Origin: a virus
Virus record (IMG/VR): IMGVR_UViG_3300018422_000001
Coordinates: 64,001 to 110,308 of that record
Reading direction: 5' to 3' (one strand)
Length of the DNA: 46,308 nucleotides
The first letter of the stretch is position 1, and every line of letters begins with the position of its first letter. Under the pieces are notes generated by a model. That model was not told the origin of the DNA, did not search any database, and saw nothing but the letters and a program-made list of their open reading frames with translations. Shown here one piece after another: positions 7,860 through 16,080 of this stretch. A program made the translations under genes and the position numbers.

Positions 7860-8088
7860 CCCAACGCCCCGAGTTCGATTTTTTTCGCCCAATGCAATTG
7901 CCATTCAATTCATCGGACCAAACGAATTGTATTGTACGAATACAGATCTAACGGATCGTTCGAGTTTTGTAATTAACCAAATTCTCGTTCGGTCCGCCGA
8001 TCGATCCCTCGCCGCTCGATCCCGCTCAACCGTCGCGCCCAATTTCTCGCACAGTCCTGACCGGTCGAAAGATCGATCGCGCCCTACA

Positions 8089-8110
8089 TGTGGGTCGTCT
8101 TCGACCCACA
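8089..8110. other. Hairpin with 9-bp stem in the non-coding region
   Basis: The arms TGTGGGTCG and CGACCCACA pair perfectly around a TCTT loop. The outer bases TGTGG/CCACA match the ends of the dispersed palindrome, but the core differs. There is no T-tract, so it is not a standard terminator. Confidence 0.7.
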
Positions 8111-8181
8111 GCCTCGAGCGCGCGAAGCGTGCTCGCACGGTCGACCGACTGTGAGATCTGCCCAACCTTCCGTTACCCAGA

Positions 8182-8243
8182 GCGCGCGCGCGTGCGCGCG
8201 CCCGCGACAGGTATATACGTGCGTGACGCGCGCGCGCATACGC
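8182..8243. repeat. Alternating purine-pyrimidine (CG)n tracts, potential Z-DNA
   Basis: Runs of alternating purine and pyrimidine: a 20-nt GC/GT tract at 8182-8201, then GTATATACGTGCGTG near 8211-8225, then ACGCGCGCGCGCATACGCG from about 8226. Such tracts can adopt Z-form under negative supercoiling. No coding explanation is apparent. Confidence 0.65.
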
Positions 8244-8297
8244 GAGCGCGCGCCCGCCCGGACTAAGCTTTTTGCACCGAGCCCGGGCACTCGAGCA

Positions 8298-8315
8298 TGT
8301 GGCCCCGGGGCCACA
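8298..8315. repeat. Dispersed 18-bp palindrome, copy 3 (perfect)
   Basis: TGTGGCCCCGGGGCCACA inside the gene-free region, about 100 bp before the terminator. It is the copy furthest from any start codon. Confidence 0.9.
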
Positions 8316-8418
8316 CGGACCGAAAAGCGATCGAGCGACGACGATTTGCGAGCGGCGATGGTCGACCCGAGATGCGACTCGCAATCAGTACATCGTGAGA
8401 CACGGCACGACCCAACCA

Positions 8419-8466
8419 GACGCTCTCAACGTCTCTACCCCGGGTGTTGAGAGCGTCGGTTTTTTC
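8419..8466 (+). terminator. Rho-independent terminator before the helicase gene
   Basis: A perfect 12-bp stem (GACGCTCTCAAC at 8419-8430 with GTTGAGAGCGTC at 8446-8457), a 15-nt loop and then GGTTTTTTCTT. The helicase start follows 14 bp later, so the terminator insulates it or ends a transcript from the non-coding region. Confidence 0.9.
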
Positions 8467-8479
8467 TTCGAGGCAGCTT

Positions 8480-9907
8480 GTGCTGGTGACGGTCGACAAC
8501 CGCTTGAGACTCCCGCCCGACTGCCCGGCTGCGCTCGCGAAAGAGCTGCGGGGCGTGTGCACGCATGCGAATCCGGCTCACGCCAAGATGCGCGCAATGG
8601 GCATGTGGACCGGCGCTACACCGAGAACGATCGCGACGTGGCGTGACGAGCCAGACGGCTCGATCTCGTTGCCACGCGGCATCACGAACAAGCTCCGCTC
8701 GATCGCGTTGCTACACGGGATCCGCGTTCGATGGCACGACAAGCGCACGAGTGTTCCGGTTGCGTGGGGCCCGTGCCTGACGAAGCAACGGGACTACCAA
8801 GTCGAGGGCCGAGACGCGTGCATCTCGCACGAGCAGGGCTTGCTGAGAGCTTCCACAGGCTCGGGAAAAACGTGCATCGCGCTCGCGGTGCTGCCGCAGC
8901 TCGGGCAACGCAGCCTCGTGATCTTGCGTGACACCAACTTGCTCGTGCAGTGGAAAGAGCGCGCGCAAGCCGAGCTTGGGTTGTCTGCGAAAGAGATCGG
9001 CATCGTCGCGGGCGGCAAGCGCAAGGTCGGCAAACGGTTGACGCTCGCTCTGCAACAGTCGCTCTACTCGGCCAAGTTTCCGTTGGCCGAGTTCGCGAAG
9101 CAGTTCGGAACGGTGATGATCGACGAGGTGCACGAGGCGGCGGCTCGAACGGTCAACGAAACGATCGACGCGTTTCCGGCGCGAGCCCGACTCGGCTTCT
9201 CGGCCGATGTGACTCGCAAGGACAAGAAAGAGTTCCTGATTCACGACTTGTTCGGGCCGGTGATCTACGAGATCGGCAGACACAAGCTCGAGGCTGAAGG
9301 CCACGTGTGCCCCGTGGTCGTGCGACTCGTGCCGACCGAGTTCGCTGCGGATTGGTACGTCAACGCGCCGGCCGAAGAGCGTGACTTCATCCGGCTCATT
9401 CGAGAGATGAGCGAGGATGTCGAGCGCAACACGGTGCTGCGATCGGTGATCCTCGAGTTGGTGCATGCCGGGCGCGTGCCGGCGCTCGTGTTCACGCACC
9501 TTCGCGATCACGCCAAACAACTCGCGCAGTATTGGCTCCCGGCAGACAACGTGCCGGCTGGTCTGATGATCGGCGGCAAGCCCGAAGAATTCGCCGAGTA
9601 CAAATCGGCGTTGACGACTGGATCGATCAAGGTTGCTGTCGGCACCTTCAAGGCGATCGGGCAAGGACTCGATCTTCCGAACGTGCTTGCGGGCGTGTGC
9701 TCGACTCCGATCGGCAGCAATCGGCAGTTTTTCGGCCAAGTGCGCGGGCGCATCTGTAGGCCGTACGCGGGCAAGACCGTAGCTCATCTCTACTATCTTT
9801 GGGATGAGCGGGTGTTCCCGGGCACGGCTCGCAATCTAGTCTCTTGGAACGACGATCTCGTCGAGGTTTTCGATCATGCTAGCGAAAGGTGGGTCCCCTT
9901 TCGTTAG
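8480..9907 (+). CDS. SF2 DNA helicase (UvsW/XPB-like)
   Basis: A 475-residue protein. I chose GTG 8480 because GAGG lies 6 nt upstream; the frame opens at 8444, inside the terminator. Helicase motifs: Q-like QRDYQ, Walker A ASTGSGKT (124-131), Ia/Ib LVILRDTNLLVQW, DEVH box (215-218), motif III-like LGFSADVTRKD, and C-terminal motifs near VGTFKAIGQGLDLPN and QVRGRICRP (an Arg-finger motif VI). UvsW-type helicases remodel forks and recombination intermediates, which fits the T4-like recombination genes downstream. An XPB-like or restriction-subunit-like assignment is possible, but no nuclease domain is visible. Confidence 0.85.
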   Translation: MLVTVDNRLRLPPDCPAALAKELRGVCTHANPAHAKMRAMGMWTGATPRTIATWRDEPDGSISLPRGITNKLRSIALLHGIRVRWHDKRTSVPVAWGPCLTKQRDYQVEGRDACISHEQGLLRASTGSGKTCIALAVLPQLGQRSLVILRDTNLLVQWKERAQAELGLSAKEIGIVAGGKRKVGKRLTLALQQSLYSAKFPLAEFAKQFGTVMIDEVHEAAARTVNETIDAFPARARLGFSADVTRKDKKEFLIHDLFGPVIYEIGRHKLEAEGHVCPVVVRLVPTEFAADWYVNAPAEERDFIRLIREMSEDVERNTVLRSVILELVHAGRVPALVFTHLRDHAKQLAQYWLPADNVPAGLMIGGKPEEFAEYKSALTTGSIKVAVGTFKAIGQGLDLPNVLAGVCSTPIGSNRQFFGQVRGRICRPYAGKTVAHLYYLWDERVFPGTARNLVSWNDDLVEVFDHASERWVPFR

Positions 9908-9928
9908 TCAACAAAGGGGTGTCTCACA

Positions 9929-10252
9929 GTGCCGAATGAAGCTGAGTCGAAACCACTGCTAGCAAGAGACGGCGATTCCATCTCTGTTAGTTATCCAGAG
10001 GTGAAGATACCGCTCGCGAAGTTTGCGATAGCGGGCGTCGGTGGGTTGATCTACGTGCGGCAGTTGAAGGCGGGCGACGATGTTCAGGCCGAGTACGATC
10101 GCGTGTATGCGTTCTTGAAGCGTGCGGCCGAGCGCGATGCGAAAGAGAAGGTGCAGCTTTGGTCGGCAGAGCTTCGGCCGCCGGCAGCAGTGCCGCCGAA
10201 GCTGCCCCCAAAACCATCGGGCCCGGTGACTGCGCCTGGGAGGCGCGCATGA
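9929..10252 (+). CDS. Hypothetical protein between two helicase genes
   Basis: A 107-residue protein from GTG 9929 with AAAGGGG about 10 nt upstream. The first half is beta-like (DGDSISVSYPEVKIPLAKFA, then GGLIYVRQLKAGD), the middle is a charged helix (AEYDRVYAFLKRAAERDAKE) and the end is Pro-rich. No family recognised. Its stop overlaps the next ATG (ATGA), so the two are translationally coupled and probably take part in replication by context. Confidence 0.6.
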   Translation: MPNEAESKPLLARDGDSISVSYPEVKIPLAKFAIAGVGGLIYVRQLKAGDDVQAEYDRVYAFLKRAAERDAKEKVQLWSAELRPPAAVPPKLPPKPSGPVTAPGRRA

Positions 10253-10701
10253 GCACGCTCAAAGCGTTTATCGAGGACCCGACATTCTCGCGTGCAAGAC
10301 CGGCGACGAAGCGGGCTCGTCATCTCTCGCCGCTCGAGATCGCGCTCGACGATGCAGCGAGGCGCGCGCAATCCGGTGAGTGGGATGGCTCGAAGGGCGC
10401 GACGTTCGTAGGGCTCTATGCGTTCTGCCATCGACGGGCGTACGGCGAGTTACCGGGCGAGTTGGAACAGCCGGGCGAGTTTCGGATCGCGGCGAGAGCT
10501 GCAGCCGAGGTTGTGCATCGGGCGTTCGCTGATGATGGCTGCGCGATGGCCGAGTTCATGGTGTGGTGTTGGAGCCGTGAGCAAAGAACGATGCTCTGGC
10601 GTCGATCGAAAAACCTCGAGTGCTCGAGGATGGGTTGGCGTCTGCAGTTCTCACGCCGGTTCGAGACTGACTATCGCGTTGCTCGATCGCAGAGGCGTTA
10701 G
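10249..10701 (+). CDS. Hypothetical protein upstream of the replicative helicase
   Basis: A 150-residue protein from ATG 10249, which overlaps the preceding stop by 4 bp; the frame opens earlier but that part overlaps the upstream gene. It is helical and rich in Arg, Trp and Cys (MVWCWSREQRTMLWRRSKNL). A conserved-looking core is GATFVGLYAFCHRRAYGELP. It ends 2 bp before the DnaB-like gene, a position where helicase loaders are sometimes found, but no ATPase or loader motif is visible. Function unknown. Confidence 0.65.
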   Translation: MSTLKAFIEDPTFSRARPATKRARHLSPLEIALDDAARRAQSGEWDGSKGATFVGLYAFCHRRAYGELPGELEQPGEFRIAARAAAEVVHRAFADDGCAMAEFMVWCWSREQRTMLWRRSKNLECSRMGWRLQFSRRFETDYRVARSQRR

Positions 10702-10703
10702 TC

Positions 10704-12152
10704 TTGGCGGTCGCGCCGAAGGAGTTCGTTTACGACGCGGCGAATGAAGCGCTTGTGTTGCGAGCCGCAGTCGGGCTCGCATGCAGCGACCGCGCACGAG
10801 CACGAGCGCTCGTGCATGCGATCGGCGCCGACGAGTTTCTCGTTGCCGCACATTGCTCGTTCTGGCGCTGTCTCAGGCAGATCGCAGACGGCTCGCTCGA
10901 GTACACGCCAGAGACATTGCGACAGTTGCTCGCCCTCGAACCGACGGCGCCGACCGAAGAGTACATCGCAGAGATCGAAGGCACGGCGACGGTTGCGCCG
11001 AACCTCGATTGGCATCTGCAACAGCTGAGATGGGATGCGACGCGGGCCCGCGTGATCCAGGGCGTGTTACCCGAGCTGGTCCGAGAGCTGAGTGATCCGC
11101 GAGTGCAGCACGAGCGCGCGGTGACGAGCGCGCGCTCGCTGTGTCGAGCGCTCGAGGGCGGCTCGGGCAGACGGTTCATTCATCGGCGCGAAGAGCTTGC
11201 GAAGAGCTACCGCGGCGAGCTTGGACAACGTCGACAGGGCTTCAACTTCTACCCCTCCGGATTCGGCGCGATTGACGAGAGCTTGTCTGAAGGATTCATG
11301 CCGGGGAACACATCGATCGTCACGGGCTTGTCGGGTAGCGGCAAGAGCACGTTCGCAGCGGCACTCGCGGTCAACCTCGCCAAGCAAGGGCGACGGCCGT
11401 TGCTCTGCGCGTGGGAGATGGGCGGCATCTCGACGCTCGACGTGCTCGTTTCGATGATGACGAAGATCCCGCTCACGTCGGTGATCCGAGGCACGTACTC
11501 AGACGACGACCATCGCAGACTCGAGCGCGCGAGTGACTGGATCAACAAGAAGATCCTCTTCATGGAGAACGCGTTTTTTGGGCAGGTCTCGAGCGGCGCG
11601 GCAAGCACCGAGAAGAAGCCGAGGCGCAGCAACGATCGCAACCTCGACATTCTCGAGGGCTACATTGCAGAGAGCGGCTGCGACGTCGTCATCATGGATC
11701 TCTGGGATCGCTTGCTCGCAGACCAGAGCCCCGATGCAGTGACGGACGCGCTGTATCGCCAGCAGAACATGCATCGTGAGTACGGCGTGCACGGCACGAT
11801 GTTGGTGCAGCTCCGGCTCAAGGATGTCGAGAAGCGAGCCGACAAGCGCCCGACGCGCGAATCGATCAAGGGAGTCGGAACATTCGTCGAGGTGGCGGAT
11901 CTGATCTTCGGCTGCCATCGTGACGCTCAGTTCAAAGACGTGCCTGACGACACGCTCGAGTTGATCTGTCTCAAGCAACGCAAGGGCGTCGCGAATTGGG
12001 CCGTGCGGTTTCCGTGGGAGGGCTCGACGTGCCAGATCACGGGTAACGGCGAATCGATCCCGTACAACCCGGGCCTCGAGAGTTCGCAGGAGTTCGGCGA
12101 GGTACCCGAGCCCGTGCGCACACGACCGCGCAAGATGAACAAGCGAGACTAG
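10704..12152 (+). CDS. DnaB-like replicative DNA helicase
   Basis: A 482-residue protein from TTG 10704. The N-terminal 110 residues are helical and match the DnaB N-domain pattern (LVHAIGADEFLVAAHCSFWR). The RecA-like C-domain has Walker A GLSGSGKST (208-216), Walker B CDVVIMDLWDRL with Asp332, GTMLVQLRLKDVEKR, and a Gly/Val-rich VGTFVEVADLIFGCHRD near the end. This family unwinds DNA ahead of the fork as a ring and works with the primase, which is the next gene (4 bp away). The TTG start is supported by the lack of a better start and by tight packing. T4 gp41-type helicases have the same domain order. Confidence 0.88.
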   Translation: MAVAPKEFVYDAANEALVLRAAVGLACSDRARARALVHAIGADEFLVAAHCSFWRCLRQIADGSLEYTPETLRQLLALEPTAPTEEYIAEIEGTATVAPNLDWHLQQLRWDATRARVIQGVLPELVRELSDPRVQHERAVTSARSLCRALEGGSGRRFIHRREELAKSYRGELGQRRQGFNFYPSGFGAIDESLSEGFMPGNTSIVTGLSGSGKSTFAAALAVNLAKQGRRPLLCAWEMGGISTLDVLVSMMTKIPLTSVIRGTYSDDDHRRLERASDWINKKILFMENAFFGQVSSGAASTEKKPRRSNDRNLDILEGYIAESGCDVVIMDLWDRLLADQSPDAVTDALYRQQNMHREYGVHGTMLVQLRLKDVEKRADKRPTRESIKGVGTFVEVADLIFGCHRDAQFKDVPDDTLELICLKQRKGVANWAVRFPWEGSTCQITGNGESIPYNPGLESSQEFGEVPEPVRTRPRKMNKRD

Positions 12153-12156
12153 CGGC

Positions 12157-13125
12157 GTGTCCTTCCGTGATCGGCTCGACGTCGAGATGTTGCTCGATGC
12201 GCTCGGCATTCGGGCGACCCGGAGAGGCAAGAAGCTCTTCGCGGTCTGCCCGAATCCAGATCACCCCGATAAGTCGCCATCGTGGGCCATCGTCGACGAT
12301 CAAGGGCACTCGCAGCACGGCGGGCATCACTGCTTCTCGTGCAAGTTCGGCGGTGGCCCGTGGGAGCTTGTGCAGGCCGTTCGAGGCGTCGACGAGAAAG
12401 AGGCGGGCGAGTTCGTCACGGCTCTGATCCTCGGGCAACGGCGAGGCGTCGAGGGTGTTCCCGAGGTCAAGATCCAGATGCCGCAAGCGCGACGCGGCTA
12501 CGAGCTGCCGCCGAACGTGCGCATACCGTCGCTCGACGGTAGCGAGTGGCCCGAGTGCTTTCGCAAGTACATCGCATCGCGTGAGGTCACGGACGATCAA
12601 CTCGAGCGCTGGCGCATCGGCTATGCAGTCGGCGGACGACTAGCTTGGCGTGTGGTGATCCCCGTGCACACTGCCGGTCGGCTTGTCGCACACGTCGCAC
12701 GGTCCATCTTCCGGGACGGGTCTGAGCGCTATGACATGCCGAGAGCGCGATCAGGCGCGAGCCCGCACATCGCGATACTCGGTGAGCCACTGCTCGATCC
12801 GGCGCTCGGTGTGCTGACGATTGCAGAGGGTGCCTTCTCGATGCTGGCCCTCGAGCGGGCCGGAGCGCCGAATCCAGTCGCGTTGCTTGGGTCTGATTGG
12901 TCGACGGCCCGAGCTGCAATCCTGACTCGACTACGTTGGGGTAGTGTCCTGATAGCTACTGATCCAGACCATGCAGGTGAGCGTGCAGCTGCAGCTATAG
13001 GTGGATCTTTTCGTCAGTCGAAAGTTTTGCGACTTCGCTTGGACGAATCGCCCGACGAAACGGAACACAGTGCTTTGCGAGAACGGATCATCGAGATACT
13101 GTCGGCGTCCGGTCGCGCCTCGTGA
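12157..13125 (+). CDS. DNA primase with CHC2 zinc finger and TOPRIM domain
   Basis: A 322-residue protein from GTG 12157. The CHC2 zinc finger uses Cys31, His36, Cys59 and Cys62 (FAVCPNPDHPD and HHCFSCKFGG). The TOPRIM domain shows the catalytic Glu224 (TIAEGAFSML) and the DxD pair Asp269/Asp271 (LIATDPDHAGERAA). At 322 residues it is short compared with bacterial DnaG because it lacks the C-terminal helicase-binding domain, as is usual in phages such as T4 (gp61). It would make RNA primers for lagging-strand synthesis with the DnaB-like helicase encoded just upstream. Confidence 0.88.
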   Translation: MSFRDRLDVEMLLDALGIRATRRGKKLFAVCPNPDHPDKSPSWAIVDDQGHSQHGGHHCFSCKFGGGPWELVQAVRGVDEKEAGEFVTALILGQRRGVEGVPEVKIQMPQARRGYELPPNVRIPSLDGSEWPECFRKYIASREVTDDQLERWRIGYAVGGRLAWRVVIPVHTAGRLVAHVARSIFRDGSERYDMPRARSGASPHIAILGEPLLDPALGVLTIAEGAFSMLALERAGAPNPVALLGSDWSTARAAILTRLRWGSVLIATDPDHAGERAAAAIGGSFRQSKVLRLRLDESPDETEHSALRERIIEILSASGRAS

Positions 13126-13265
13126 TGTTGACGGCAGCTCGCGTGACTCGGTAGTTCAGCTGTACACGTTGAGTGGAATCGACGCGTACGATTGCGCGGA
13201 AGTGGCCGGTTTGCGGGACACACGCTAACGTCAAAGGGGCAAGCCCCGATGAAGGACGGTAGGCT
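13126..13265. other. 140-bp gap before the UvrD-like gene
   Basis: The gap holds a TTGAC near 13128 with a weak TAGTTC about 18 bp later, a GGGGCAAGCCCC mini-hairpin near 13236-13247 and an AAGGA ribosome-binding site before ATG 13266. A promoter is possible but not strong. A short frame crossing 13228 is judged not coding. Confidence 0.35.
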
Positions 13266-15374
13266 ATGGCCTCGAGCAGTCATGTAGCGGACACGATGAA
13301 TCCCGAGCAGGCGGAAGTGATCGCTCACGTGCTCGGACCGCTGTGCGTGGCGGCGGTCGCGGGCTGCGGTAAGACCCGCGTGCTCGTGCATCGCATTGCG
13401 GCTCTGATCGAGTCGGGCGTCGATCCTGCCCGCGTGCTCGCGGTCACGTTCTCGAAGAAGGCTGCGATGGAGATGAATGTGCGGCTCGTCGCGCTCGGCT
13501 GCAGCGACTTGCGCGTAGGCACGTTTCATTCGCTCGCGTTGCAGATCTGCCGAGAGGAGCGGCCCGAGTTCAAAAGCTGGGACATCGACGACAAGGATCG
13601 GTACCGGTTCTGCGTCAAGGATGCCGTCGGCTATAAGGGCATGGATTGGAAGTCGGCCGACATCACGCACCTGCTCAACTACATCACTCGATGCAAGGCC
13701 GCGGGCGCGATGCCGGACAGCGCGCAAGCGCTCGAGATGGCGACCGACGAGTACAAACGTAAGGGCGGCGCGATTCGTGATCCGCGGCTCTGCGCCGATG
13801 CATATATCGCGGCCGAGATTGTCCGGAAGGAACGTCAGCTTCTGACGTTCGATGACATGCTGATCGAGGCGTGGCTCTTGCTCAAGCGAGATGAGTCGAG
13901 CCGCGCGCGATGGGCGGGTCGTTGGGATCACGTGCTGCAGGATGAATCGCAAGACGAGAATTTCGTGCAGCACGAGCTTGCATCGCAGCTTGCGCGCGAC
14001 CATCGCAACTACATGATCGTTGGCGACACCGCGCAGTCGATCTACAAGTTCCGCGGGGCGGATCCGCGTGCGATGTTGGCATTCGGTGCCGAGTGGAATG
14101 CTCGAGTCGTGAGCATGGCCCGCAACTACCGATCGGCGGACAGCATCGTGGCTGTAGCGAACAAGTCGCTTGCGGCGATGCCAGCGGACACGCATCTCGG
14201 CGTGCAGATGATCGCGTCGCGTGGCGTCGAGGGCCGTGTTTCGGCGCTCGAGTATGCCGACTTCGATGCAGAGGGCGAGGGCGTCACCGAGAAGATCCTC
14301 GAGTCGCACGAGGATGGGCGGGCGTGGCGTGATCACGTCGTGCTGTTCCGTACCAACGCGCAGAGCCGCGGCGTCGAAGAGAGCTTGCTGTCGGCCCGAG
14401 TGCCGTACATCGTGATCGGCGGCACCAACTTCTACGATCGGCGAGAGGTCAAGGACCTCTTGAGCTACCTACGGATCGCGGCGGGTCGCGGCTCGTTCGA
14501 TGATGTGCGGCGCTCGATCAACACGCCTTTCCGGTTTCTCGGCAAGGCATTCGTCGACGCTCTCGAGGCTCAGGTAGGCAGCACGGGCCCGGGCGTGGTC
14601 GACGTCGTGCGGGAGTTCATCTGTGGCCCTGCGAGGCTGCAGAGCCGGCAGAAGACCAGCGCTCTCGAGTATTGCGAGATCATCACGCGGCTCGGTCGCA
14701 CGATCACTCTTGGGATTGAGGCGGGCCCGACGAATCCAGGGCTCTACGGTAGCCCGCTCGAGATAGACGCAAAGCCTGCAGCTTTGCTCGAGGGCCTCTC
14801 GATGGAGCTGCGGTATGCCGAGTGGCTCACCCGATCAGAGGGTACCGAGAGCCCGGAGAACAACCGCGTCTCGAATGTGCGTGAGCTGATCCGTGCTGCG
14901 AGCCGCTTCCAGACCGTGGGGCAGTTGCTCGACTACATCGACGACGTCTTGCGGCGTGCGGCGCAAGCCAAGAGAGATGCGCTCACGAGTGACGTGGTCA
15001 CCCTCTGCTCGATCCATCGCAGCAAGGGGCTCGAGTGGCCGGTCGTGTTCGTGATCGGCTGCAACGAGAAAATTCTGCCGCACTCGCTTGCCGAAGACGA
15101 TTCAGAGGAGCGCCGGCTTTTCTACGTCGCGTGCACGCGGGCTCGGGATGTCCTCGAGCTGTCGTGCGTGGCCGAGGCGGCCGTAGGTCGGCGCGTGGTC
15201 GGTCTCGAGCCGTCTCGGTTCTTGGATGAGGTCGGCATTGTGCCGGCGACGGCGGGTGTGATCACGGTCGATGCAGCAGTGCTCGCGAAGGCAGGTGTTC
15301 CAAATTCAGACGGGGTAATGAATGACAATGACGGCGGAGACGCAGGCGCGATTCGACAAGACGTTCGCGGCTGA
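13266..15374 (+). CDS. UvrD/Rep-like SF1A DNA helicase
   Basis: A 702-residue protein from ATG 13266, near the usual UvrD/PcrA length of about 700-750. Motifs in order: Q motif MNPEQAEVI (Gln15), Walker A VAGCGKT (31-37), Ia TFSKKAAMEMN, Ib VGTFHSLALQICR, motif II DESQ (226-229), motif III VGDTAQSIYKFRGA, motif IV LFRTNAQSRGVE, motif V VTLCSIHRSKGLEW and motif VI RRLFYVACTRARDVL. UvrD-type 3'-5' helicases act in repair and fork restart, and T4 Dda fills a comparable role. No RecB-like nuclease domain follows. Its end overlaps the sigma-factor gene by 53 bp. Confidence 0.9.
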   Translation: MASSSHVADTMNPEQAEVIAHVLGPLCVAAVAGCGKTRVLVHRIAALIESGVDPARVLAVTFSKKAAMEMNVRLVALGCSDLRVGTFHSLALQICREERPEFKSWDIDDKDRYRFCVKDAVGYKGMDWKSADITHLLNYITRCKAAGAMPDSAQALEMATDEYKRKGGAIRDPRLCADAYIAAEIVRKERQLLTFDDMLIEAWLLLKRDESSRARWAGRWDHVLQDESQDENFVQHELASQLARDHRNYMIVGDTAQSIYKFRGADPRAMLAFGAEWNARVVSMARNYRSADSIVAVANKSLAAMPADTHLGVQMIASRGVEGRVSALEYADFDAEGEGVTEKILESHEDGRAWRDHVVLFRTNAQSRGVEESLLSARVPYIVIGGTNFYDRREVKDLLSYLRIAAGRGSFDDVRRSINTPFRFLGKAFVDALEAQVGSTGPGVVDVVREFICGPARLQSRQKTSALEYCEIITRLGRTITLGIEAGPTNPGLYGSPLEIDAKPAALLEGLSMELRYAEWLTRSEGTESPENNRVSNVRELIRAASRFQTVGQLLDYIDDVLRRAAQAKRDALTSDVVTLCSIHRSKGLEWPVVFVIGCNEKILPHSLAEDDSEERRLFYVACTRARDVLELSCVAEAAVGRRVVGLEPSRFLDEVGIVPATAGVITVDAAVLAKAGVPNSDGVMNDNDGGDAGAIRQDVRG

Positions 15375-16080
15375 TCTGGAAGCATGCAGAGACGGCACCC
15401 TCGAGTTCTCGGAGCTGATGCGGCGACATCGCGGGCTCATGATCCGCGAGATCCGGCGCTGGGAAAAACGGTGCAACGGGCTCGCGGGGATCGAGGACCT
15501 TGCGCAAGAGAGCTGGATCGAGGTCTGGCGCTCGTTGGGCGTGTTCGATCCGTCTCGAGGTGTTCCCCTAGTCGCTTTCGTGCGGCGACGTTTCTACTAT
15601 CGCCTGCTCTCGTTGAGTGATCGCCTAGTCAAAGCACGTCGCAAGGACGTCCGATACCTCAATCATCAGATCGTCTCCGAGAAGGTCGTCGTGCGGCGCA
15701 TGGCGGCGGAAAACGACAACGGCTCGGTCAACTCGCTCATCACGATCGAGCCATCGCCCGGCGAAGAGTGGCTTGACCAACACACACTAGCCGCTCGGGT
15801 CATCGGGGGCTTGCCATCGAGACAAGCGCGCGTGGTTGTCGGCGTGTGCCAGGGTGCAAGTGCCGAGTCGATCGGAACAGAGGTGTATGGCCACGGTTGC
15901 AAACGCCCTCGCAAGGCAGTGCTGCGCGCTATTGCGGCTGCGAGGTCTCTTGTAGATTCACCCAGCAGTCCGCGAAAGAAAGCTCAGGATGCCGACCACA
16001 AAGAAGCCAGAGAAGAAGCCGTCACGATCACCTACGCGAGGCGCCAGCGTGCGACCGGGGCGGGCGTCCGAGGCGCCTAA
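15322..16080 (+). CDS. Phage-encoded sigma-70-family RNA polymerase sigma factor
   Basis: A 252-residue protein; ATG 15322 (or 15328) overlaps the helicase gene by about 50 bp. Region 2 is clear: LAGIEDLAQESWIEVWRSLG, FDPSRGVPLVAFVRRRFYYR. Region 4 is weaker: LPSRQARVVVGVCQGASAES, followed by basic RPRKAVLRAIAAAR. There is no region 1.1 and no long region 3, so it is close to group 3/4 (ECF-like) factors. It would bind host core RNA polymerase and steer it to phage promoters. The palindromic element shared by 5.77, 45.81 and 46.08 kb is one candidate target. The last 30 residues are basic and of uncertain function. Confidence 0.78.
   Translation: MTMTAETQARFDKTFAADLEACRDGTLEFSELMRRHRGLMIREIRRWEKRCNGLAGIEDLAQESWIEVWRSLGVFDPSRGVPLVAFVRRRFYYRLLSLSDRLVKARRKDVRYLNHQIVSEKVVVRRMAAENDNGSVNSLITIEPSPGEEWLDQHTLAARVIGGLPSRQARVVVGVCQGASAESIGTEVYGHGCKRPRKAVLRAIAAARSLVDSPSSPRKKAQDADHKEAREEAVTITYARRQRATGAGVRGA

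Larger units (their letters stand above)
7860..8479. other. 620-bp structured non-coding region; candidate origin or ncRNA locus
   Basis: No convincing gene in either strand. In order: an AT-rich block at about 7876-7990 in an otherwise GC-rich genome; a hairpin at 8089-8110; long alternating purine-pyrimidine tracts at 8182-8243; a dispersed palindrome at 8298-8315; and a strong rightward terminator at 8419-8466. The terminator has no obvious upstream rightward gene other than the one ending at 7859, so a separate short RNA may end there. The region lies directly before the replication block. Confidence 0.6.

Noticed and set aside
8088-8450. Frames on both strands in the 7.86-8.48 kb region
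   Set aside because: They run through hairpin, CG-repeat and terminator sequence, with low-complexity Arg/Ala products and no usable start context.
13001-13228. 75-residue frame after the primase
   Set aside because: It overlaps the primase in another frame for most of its length and lacks a start context.
13014-14336. 440-residue minus-strand frame across the UvrD-like helicase
   Set aside because: It is antisense to intact helicase motifs and has Arg/His/Ala-rich shadow composition.
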